A DNA stretch of 33,226 nucleotides, from contig JABAQJ010000017.1 in assembly GCA_019186945.1 (NCBI GenBank), positions 156,175-189,400 on the forward strand, given 5' to 3'. The notes beneath the pieces are model-generated. The model had not been told where the DNA came from, searched no databases, and saw only the letters and a program-made list of their open reading frames with translations. Position numbers and translations under genes: made by a program. Source of the stretch: Gemmatimonadaceae bacterium (GTDB lineage: Bacteria; Gemmatimonadota; Gemmatimonadetes; Gemmatimonadales; Gemmatimonadaceae). Position 1 is the first letter of the stretch. The number at the start of each line of letters is the position of its first letter. Positions 27,517-33,226 of this stretch are shown in pieces.

Positions 27517-28536
27517 CTACTCCCTGAGGCTCTTCCGGAGGAACGCGATCGTCCTGGGCCAGGCATCCTTGGCAGCCGCCAGGTTCGCCTGTTCCTCGGT
27601 TTCGTCGCGTGTTGCCTTGGGATCGGCCTGCGCTCGAAGGAATCCGTGTACGGCACCCTCGTAGTTCATCGCCGAGTAGTCTTTCTTGAGCGCCTTCATG
27701 ATGGAGTCGAGCGCTGGCATGGCGGCGCTGATGCGAGCATCCTTCGATCCGTTTAGCAACATGACTGGCACCTTGATCTTCGCGATCGAATCGGCCACGA
27801 TCGACGCGGGGACGGCCGGACTCGTCGCGGTCGCGGATGAGCCACCGCTGGTATATGGCAGGCCGTAGAAGGCGACCCCTCCGGAGAAGCCTTTCACGCC
27901 TCCATTGATCGCGTGATAGAACGTCGTCGATCCACCCCAGCAGTATCCGATCACCGCATACTTCTGAGTCGCCGCCGGCAGCATCATGGCGTAATTCGCC
28001 GCTGCAGTGACGGCGCGATTGCGTTCCGCAGCGTCCACGCCGCGAATCAGCTTTGTCGCCGAGTCGGACTGGAGTTCGTCCGTGCTTGGGCCGCCGCGCA
28101 CGCGCGAGAGGAAGTCCGGTGCAATGGCAATGAATCCGTCGGCTGCAACCTGGTCGGCGACACCGCGCACCCATGTGGAAAGCCCGAAGATCTCGTGCAC
28201 GACGACCACTACCGGTGCCTTTCGCGATGTCGACGGATAGACGATCCATGCCATCAGGGAGTCGGCGGAACCAGGTTGCCAGGCGATCTTCACCCATTCA
28301 CCGTGCCGAGGGCTCGAGGCGAGGCGAGCTCTCGCGGTCTGGTTGCTAGGCGGGAGCCCTGTGGTTCCTTGCTGATCGGTGGCATTGCCGGCAAGCAGAG
28401 GGGCGGGTGGTGTCGCATCGGCGACGCTCATGTGCGACACGTGTTCGTCGGACGCAGACTCGGCCATCTGCGTGGAGCGCGGCAAGGCGCACGCGGCTGC
28501 TAGGGACAGAGCGAGAAGCGGCAGGCGACGCGTCAT
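27517..28536 (-). CDS. Dienelactone hydrolase family lipoprotein
   Basis: The 339-residue product has a lipoprotein signal (RRLPLLALSLAAACALP, lipobox LAAAC) and a low-complexity linker of about 70 residues. An alpha/beta hydrolase of the dienelactone hydrolase family follows. The family triad and helper residues are visible: glutamate in VVVVHEIFGLS, the nucleophile cysteine in AVIGYCWGGSTTF, aspartate in NGSKDARIS and histidine in GAVHGFLRAQ. The ATG at 28536 has GAGGA 7 bases upstream and opens the signal, so the upstream open frame is left out. Cytoplasmic dienelactone hydrolases act on chlorocatechol lactones, but exported versions have unknown substrates. It lies between the kor unit and the paaABCD block, 135 bp after paaD; no functional link is shown. 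CCTAACG lies directly beyond its stop codon. Confidence 0.88.
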   Translation of the reverse strand: MTRRLPLLALSLAAACALPRSTQMAESASDEHVSHMSVADATPPAPLLAGNATDQQGTTGLPPSNQTARARLASSPRHGEWVKIAWQPGSADSLMAWIVYPSTSRKAPVVVVVHEIFGLSTWVRGVADQVAADGFIAIAPDFLSRVRGGPSTDELQSDSATKLIRGVDAAERNRAVTAAANYAMMLPAATQKYAVIGYCWGGSTTFYHAINGGVKGFSGGVAFYGLPYTSGGSSATATSPAVPASIVADSIAKIKVPVMLLNGSKDARISAAMPALDSIMKALKKDYSAMNYEGAVHGFLRAQADPKATRDETEEQANLAAAKDAWPRTIAFLRKSLRE

Positions 28537-28671
28537 GGGCGCAGTCCTCAGGAAAGATTGAGATACAAGGCGACTTAAGCTAGACGGGAGCGGCCATGCC
28601 TGAAAGGGAGGCGGATGCTGGTCGAACAATGGTGATCCTTCGCGCGACCTCAGCAGTGCTTCACGCGCCGG

Positions 28672-29190
28672 TCAAATTGCTTTGAAGTGCTCGAACGGCT
28701 GCCGGCAACCGTTGCAGAAGTGAATCGACTTGCAGGCCGTCGAGCCGAAGTGGCTTCGCTCCTCCGTGCTTTGCGATCCGCAGAACGGGCAGGGTACCGT
28801 CAGAGGCCGCCGCCGCAACTGGGTCAGCGTCGGGTGCTCGGCGGCGGATGCGGCCCCGGGCGGGGCGATGCCGAAGGCACGCAGGCGTTCGCGCGCGTCC
28901 GGCGCGATCCAGTCCGTCGTCCACGCCGGCGAATAGACCGTGCGAACGTGAACCGTCGCTGCGCCGGCGCGCCGCAGAGCCTGGACGATACCGCTCGCCA
29001 TTTCGCTCATCGCCGGACAACCCGAATACGTCGGAGTAATCTCGACCGCAACGTCGCCAGCTGCATCGACACGAATGTCGCGAACCACGCCAAGGTCCAC
29101 GACGCTCAGGACCGGTATCTCGGGATCGGAGACACCATCGAGCGCGCGCCAATAGCGTGCGGTTGCGGGATCCGTCGCCCGCGCTACCAC
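28672..29190 (-). CDS. paaD: PaaD: Fe-S assembly-type factor of the phenylacetyl-CoA epoxidase
   Basis: The 172-residue product joins an MIP18/DUF59-type domain (VSDPEIPVLSVVDLGVVRDI, TPTYSGCPAMSEM) to a C-terminal zinc-ribbon-like segment (VPCPFCGSQSTEERSHFGST, CKSIHFCNGCRQPFEHFKAI). This is the layout of PaaD, needed in vivo for the epoxidase and thought to help Fe-S maturation of its reductase. The frame is open well into paaC, but a valid start appears only at the GTG 29190, which overlaps the paaC stop by 7 bases and has GGGGG close upstream; it gives a length near the 165 residues of E. coli PaaD. It is the last gene of the paaABCD block, and no paaE follows it. Confidence 0.93.
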   Translation of the reverse strand: MVARATDPATARYWRALDGVSDPEIPVLSVVDLGVVRDIRVDAAGDVAVEITPTYSGCPAMSEMASGIVQALRRAGAATVHVRTVYSPAWTTDWIAPDARERLRAFGIAPPGAASAAEHPTLTQLRRRPLTVPCPFCGSQSTEERSHFGSTACKSIHFCNGCRQPFEHFKAI

Positions 29191-29936
29191 TTTGCCCCCG
29201 GAAACGACCGGGCCACGATCTGCATTTCTGCGAGCATATGGCCCAGGTGTTCGGTATGGCGGCCGACGCGTCCGCCGCGCATCATGTAGCCGTCCGCCGG
29301 CAGCTTCAACGTCGCGCGCTCCACCACTTCGGCCACCTGCGCTCGCCACTCGGCAGCCAGCGTCGACGAGTCGACGCCGATACCGCGCTCGACCAGTCGG
29401 CGCTCCACGCCGTCCGTATCGAACAGTTCACCCGTATACCGCCAAAGGTCGTCGAGCGCGCGTTGCGCCCTGCGGTGCGACTCCTCGGTGCCGTCGCCGA
29501 GCTTCACGATCCAGTCCGCACTGTGCCGAGCGTGATAGCGCACTTCCTTGAGCGCCTTGGCGGCGATACCGGAGAGATCGGAACGCGCGCTGTGGGCCAG
29601 CCGGTCGAACAGCAGCATGTCGCGAGCGGCTACCACTAGCTGACGGACGATCGTGAAGGCGAAATCCCCCCGTGGCAACTCGCAAATCAGCGCATTGCGA
29701 TACTCGACGGCTTCGCGGAAATACGCCAGCCGATCCTGATCCCGGCCCGCCCCCTCAACGCTGCCGGCCAGTTGCAACAAATGGTTCGCTTGCCCGACGA
29801 GGTCGAGCGAGATGTTGGCGAGCGCGATGTCTTCCTCGAGGATCGGGCCGTGGCCACACCATTCGGACAGGCGGTGGCCAAGCACCAGTCGGTCGTCAGC
29901 AATCCTGAGCAGGTACGCAAACAGATCGGCGTCCAT
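29184..29936 (-). CDS. paaC: PaaC: structural subunit of phenylacetyl-CoA epoxidase
   Basis: The 250-residue product (E. coli PaaC has 248) is a helical ferritin-like protein with the PaaC features ADDRLVLGHRLSEWCGHGPI, LEEDIALANISLDLVGQA, DRLAYFREAVEYRNALICEL and KEVRYHARHSADWIVKLGDG. PaaC pairs with the catalytic PaaA subunit as the scaffold of the PaaAC core and has lost a working di-iron site. Its ATG lies 3 bp past the paaB stop and its end overlaps paaD, typical of one polycistronic message. Confidence 0.95.
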   Translation of the reverse strand: MDADLFAYLLRIADDRLVLGHRLSEWCGHGPILEEDIALANISLDLVGQANHLLQLAGSVEGAGRDQDRLAYFREAVEYRNALICELPRGDFAFTIVRQLVVAARDMLLFDRLAHSARSDLSGIAAKALKEVRYHARHSADWIVKLGDGTEESHRRAQRALDDLWRYTGELFDTDGVERRLVERGIGVDSSTLAAEWRAQVAEVVERATLKLPADGYMMRGGRVGRHTEHLGHMLAEMQIVARSFPGAKW

Positions 29937-29939
29937 CGC

Positions 29940-30224
29940 TCAGAAGACTTTGACGCCGCGTGGCGTCCTGTAGAACTGCGGATGCCGGTAGACCTTGTCG
30001 TTCGCCGGGTCGAAGAATGGCCCGGTGTCGGCCGGTACTGTCGCGGTGATGTTAACGCTGGGCACGACCCACATGGATAGCGCGCCCCGACGGCCGTACA
30101 CATCGCGCGCGTTCTGGAGCGCCTGTTCCGGGTCCACGGCGTGGACGCTCCCCGCATGGAAGTGCGGTGCACCCTGCTCCTCCTGGACAAAGACCTCCCA
30201 CAGAGGCCATTGGGAATCGGTCAT
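29940..30224 (-). CDS. paaB: PaaB: bridging subunit of phenylacetyl-CoA epoxidase
   Basis: The 94-residue product (95 in E. coli) has the family sequence WPLWEVFVQEEQGAPHFHAG, then HAVDPEQALQNARDVYGRR and the C-terminal FYRTPRGVKVF. PaaB links PaaAC dimers in the epoxidase and is required for activity. It lies 50 bp after paaA and 3 bp before paaC. The leader has no clear Shine-Dalgarno sequence but contains the palindrome GTGATCAC about 6 bases before the start. Confidence 0.95.
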   Translation of the reverse strand: MTDSQWPLWEVFVQEEQGAPHFHAGSVHAVDPEQALQNARDVYGRRGALSMWVVPSVNITATVPADTGPFFDPANDKVYRHPQFYRTPRGVKVF

Positions 30225-30274
30225 GGTCGTGTGATCACGTGCAAGGGTAGCATTATTCTATGGGCACGATCTCG

Positions 30275-31246
<972 letters not shown>

Positions 31247-31340
31247 GGACACTGTCGCGGAAGGTCGTGGGCAGGTGGCGCGTGCAGGAGAGAATCTAAC
31301 GCGGGAATGGTCGTCTGGGCGCAAGTCGCTCCGCTTAACT

Positions 31341-31383
31341 ATTGTATTCCGAAACGAGCCGGAAACGAACGATGCCGGTTCGT
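31341..31383 (-). promoter_or_regulatory. Candidate paaA promoter with overlapping operator dyad
   Basis: On the minus strand TACAAT (31346-31341) matches five of six bases of a sigma-70 -10 box and lies 94 bases before the paaA ATG. A 17-bp spacer would put the -35 at TTCGTT, which is poor. The perfect inverted repeat ACGAAC-N7-GTTCGT (31365-31383) covers that -35 position, as a repressor site would. AAACGA is also repeated at 31352 and 31363. PaaR/PaaX-type repressors are known to control such genes, but no regulator gene is in the window. Confidence 0.4.
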
Positions 31384-31439
31384 CTCACCACGCGGACGTT
31401 CTCCGGTAATCACCGTCACAACAGCACCGCACCTGCCCG

Positions 31440-32225
31440 ATGACTGAGCCCCTTTTTTCCGCGCACTCCCTCGCCGACGGATATGTCGATGTCGCGACGT
31501 CAGACGGCATCGCCACGATGTTGTTCGGGCATCCGAAGGGCAATTCACTGCCTGCCGCGTTGCTCATGCGCATGGCAGCGACATTCGACGACATGGCTGG
31601 CCGCTCCGATGTGCGGGTCATCCTGTTGCAAAGCGGTGGCGCTGGTGCGTTCTGTGCCGGCGCGTCGTTCGATGAACTCCGAGCGCTGCAAAGCGAGCAG
31701 GATGCTACGCGGTTCTTCAGCGGATTTGCCCATCTGATTCTGTCGATGCGTCGATGCCCGAAACCGATAGTGACCCGTGTGCACGGAAAGGCTGCCGGTG
31801 GAGGAGTCGGAATCATCGCTGCGTCCGACTACGCCATTGCCACACCGAACGCAGCCGTCCGTCTGAGCGAGCTGGCGATCGGCATCGGACCGTTTGTCGT
31901 GGGACCGGTGATCGAGCGGCGGATCGGACCCGGCCCATTTTCGGAGATGGCGTTGGACGCGGACTGGCGCGATGCAGCCTGGGCGCAACACCACGGCTTG
32001 TACGCGCGAATCGTGGACGCGACCGCTGCGCTGGACCAGGTGGTCACGGCCTTCGTGAGTCGCCTGGCGGCATCGAGTCCTGACGCCACGGCTGCTCTCA
32101 AGCGCATCTTCTGGGAAGGTACGGACGCCTGGGACGCGATGCTGTTCGAGCGCGCAGCGATCAGCGGCCGTCTCGTATTCACCGATTTTGCAAGACGCGC
32201 GATCGACGCGTTCATTTCGAAGTGA
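31440..32225 (+). CDS. Crotonase-family protein, possible PaaF-type enoyl-CoA hydratase
   Basis: The 261-residue crotonase has the first oxyanion loop in AFCAGASFDELRALQ and the second in GKAAGGGVGIIAASDYAIAT. RLSELAIGIGPFVVGPVIER follows, and the C-terminus has FWEGTDAWDAMLFERAAISG. It is clearly a different subtype from PaaG; it resembles crotonases that accompany paa genes in Bacteroidetes. The position of the first catalytic glutamate of classical hydratases is glycine here (GGGVG), while the second (in LSELAIG) is kept. It begins 193 bp from the divergent paaA start. The pathway needs a 2,3-dehydroadipyl-CoA hydratase (PaaF) that is otherwise missing, so this gene is the best local candidate, by inference. 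Its end overlaps the convergent GxxExxY gene by 14 bp. Confidence 0.88.
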   Translation: MTEPLFSAHSLADGYVDVATSDGIATMLFGHPKGNSLPAALLMRMAATFDDMAGRSDVRVILLQSGGAGAFCAGASFDELRALQSEQDATRFFSGFAHLILSMRRCPKPIVTRVHGKAAGGGVGIIAASDYAIATPNAAVRLSELAIGIGPFVVGPVIERRIGPGPFSEMALDADWRDAAWAQHHGLYARIVDATAALDQVVTAFVSRLAASSPDATAALKRIFWEGTDAWDAMLFERAAISGRLVFTDFARRAIDAFISK

Positions 32226-32676
32226 GGTCTACCGCCTGTCCCGTCCGACGAAGCGGTCGCTTGCGCTCATTCGAATAGACAAGACGTTTCAACTCCGGCG
32301 TGCGACCGAAGTTCAGCAACAGGCCGATCTCGAAGGTGGAGGCGCGGAGATAGTTGATCAATTGCGCCTGGTGCTCAGGCAGCAAGGAGCGTACGGCCTT
32401 GAGTTCCACGACGACCTGACGCTCGACGACGAGATCGGCGAGAAATCTGCCGATGATGGCGCCGCGAAAATGCACGTGGACAGAGCGTTCCTGCTCGACG
32501 CAGAGTCCCCGTTCTGTCAGGACTTCAGCCATTGCGCGCCGGTAGACGGACTCGAGGAAACCTGTCCCGAGCTCGTTGTACACGTCGAAAAATGAGCCCA
32601 GAATGGCGTGAGTCAGGCTACCGTCATTCGCACCGTTTACCTGCTGCGTCCCTGAGTCCTCAGTTTCCTGTCCCAA
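32212..32676 (-). CDS. GxxExxY family protein
   Basis: The 154-residue product contains the motif that names the family (GFLESVY within FDVYNELGTGFLESVYRRAM). It also has RFLADLVVERQVVVELKAVR, which has the D...ExK order of the PD-(D/E)XK nuclease fold, and the typical end LLLNFGRTPELKRLVYS. The family is widespread in accessory regions of environmental bacteria and has no settled function. The real start may be internal, since the first 20 or so residues are not conserved-looking. The 3' end overlaps the convergent crotonase gene. Just upstream of it the window changes to non-coding repeated DNA, which suggests the edge of a variable region. Confidence 0.82.
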   Translation of the reverse strand: MGQETEDSGTQQVNGANDGSLTHAILGSFFDVYNELGTGFLESVYRRAMAEVLTERGLCVEQERSVHVHFRGAIIGRFLADLVVERQVVVELKAVRSLLPEHQAQLINYLRASTFEIGLLLNFGRTPELKRLVYSNERKRPLRRTGQAVDLTSK

Positions 32677-32878
32677 GCCCTTCGTCTCCTCGTCGAATGC
32701 GTCCCAAGAACCTCTTCACAGCAGTCGGGCGCCCACAGAAGCGTCACCCAACAAATCTGGCTACCGGGTGTCACACCGCCGCTTCGTTGGGCTTGTCTCA
32801 ATCCGTGTCGAACAGCGTCTCGCAATGCCCAGCGGCCTCAGTGCCAGCAGCCGATGCCTTTAGTATTTTGGGCTGGCC
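32677..32878. other. Non-coding stretch with short inverted repeats
   Basis: No gene is supported here. It holds the palindrome GGGCGCCC (32728-32735) and two interleaved inverted repeats: GAAGCG (32738-32743) with CGCTTC (32780-32785), and CCCAAC (32747-32752) with GTTGGG (32786-32791). A locally AT-rich spot (TTTAGTATTTTG) lies just before the tandem repeat. Confidence 0.5.
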
Positions 32879-33226
32879 GCTGATCGCGCCGATGGAACTG
32901 GCGTGGCAATCCCGGTGCATCGCTCACTTGGCGCCCACAACAGGCAACCGCTGCCTCATGGCTCCATCAGCTTACATCTGCGGCTGGTGTGTCCGACATA
33001 TCGTGTGGTGCAGCTGATCGCGCCGATGGAACTGGCGGGGTCCCGGTGAATAGCTCACCAGCCGCCACGCCAGGCAACCGCTGCCTCATGGCTCCATCAG
33101 CGGACATCTGCGGCTGATGTGGCCGACATCTCGTGTGGTGCAGCTGATCGCGCCGATGGAACTGGCGGGGCAATCCCGGTGCATCGCTCACCTGCCGCCA
33201 CGCCAGGCAACCGCTGCGTCTTGGCT
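32879..33226. repeat. Tandem array of about 130-bp units, cut by the window end
   Basis: Three head-to-tail copies begin at 32879, 33013 and 33143, with lengths of 134, 130 and at least 84 bp. The first 25 bases of each are identical, and the later parts differ by substitutions and 1- to 3-base gaps. Unit lengths are not multiples of three, so the units cannot encode a protein repeat. Each complete unit holds a small hairpin AGGCA-ACCGC-TGCCT and a dyad CATCAGC...GCTGATG with an 11-nt loop (33095-33119 in unit 2). In unit 1 the right arm is GCTGGTG, which keeps pairing through G-U. The function is unknown. Confidence 0.85.

Noticed and set aside
28537-28671. Terminator after paaD
   Set aside because: I looked for a hairpin with a T-run in this 135-bp gap and found none that is convincing.
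32746-32792. Possible integron attC site (ACCCAAC ... GTTGGGC)
   Set aside because: The end boxes fit the consensus, but 47 bp is short, inner boxes are not convincing, no integrase is seen and the neighbouring gene is oriented the wrong way for a cassette.
32967-33191. 74-codon minus-strand frame through the tandem repeat
   Set aside because: The unit lengths are not multiples of three, so the frame changes between units. The protein has no repeat consistency and no ribosome site.
32879-33226. CRISPR array
   Set aside because: Units are about 130 bp and similar along their whole length, with no short repeat and unique spacer pattern and no cas genes nearby.

Overview
The window is a GC-rich bacterial chromosome segment (about two thirds G+C by eye). 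Its gene content best fits the phylum Gemmatimonadota or a close relative. The reasons are a secreted Asp-box (sortilin-like) protein, a CBM9/DUF5916 outer-membrane protein, a Ser/Thr kinase carrying TolB-like and TPR regions, and start codons that are often GTG or TTG. This taxonomic call is an inference; no rRNA or tRNA gene was recognised.

Layout. 37-4630 (minus): a secreted Asp-box repeat protein and a lipoprotein with an Ig-like C-terminus. 4710-7244 (minus): a membrane-anchored Ser/Thr kinase with TPRs. 7375-9423 (minus): paaZ, divergent from a DUF5916 outer-membrane protein (9666-12296, plus). 12365-16625 (minus): a tightly packed paa block transcribed paaG-paaH-paaI-paaJ-paaY, most of it with overlapping stop and start codons. 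16693-18897 (minus): a secreted HEAT-repeat/cyclophilin fusion. 19126-21258 (plus): a single-chain E1 alpha-beta 2-oxoacid dehydrogenase. 21292-27297 (minus): a 2-oxoacid:acceptor oxidoreductase set (flavin/Fe-S subunit, korA, korB) followed by a dicarboxylate symporter. 27517-28536 (minus): a dienelactone-hydrolase-like lipoprotein. 28672-31246 (minus): the phenylacetyl-CoA epoxidase block paaA-paaB-paaC-paaD. 31440-32225 (plus): a second crotonase, possibly filling the PaaF role. 32212-32676 (minus): a GxxExxY protein. 32879-33226: a tandem array of about 130-bp non-coding units that runs off the window end.

How the genes work together. PaaABC(D) would epoxidise phenylacetyl-CoA. PaaG would isomerise the epoxide to the oxepin. 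PaaZ would open the ring and oxidise the aldehyde. The second crotonase, PaaH and PaaJ would carry out beta-oxidation to acetyl-CoA and succinyl-CoA. PaaI and PaaY would remove dead-end CoA thioesters. The phenylacetate-CoA ligase (PaaK) and the reductase (PaaE) are not in the window. Two different 2-oxoacid decarboxylating systems, the E1 fusion and KorAB plus a flavoprotein, sit between the two paa blocks. They could supply arylacetyl-CoA from aryl-pyruvates, or could simply serve central metabolism.

The most unusual signals are four. One is the 7-mer CGTTAGG, which seems to dictate where the rare TTA leucine codon is used. The second is the tandem structured repeat at the right edge. The third is a candidate operator/promoter in front of paaA. 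The fourth is the placement of the 2-oxoacid oxidoreductases inside the paa region.
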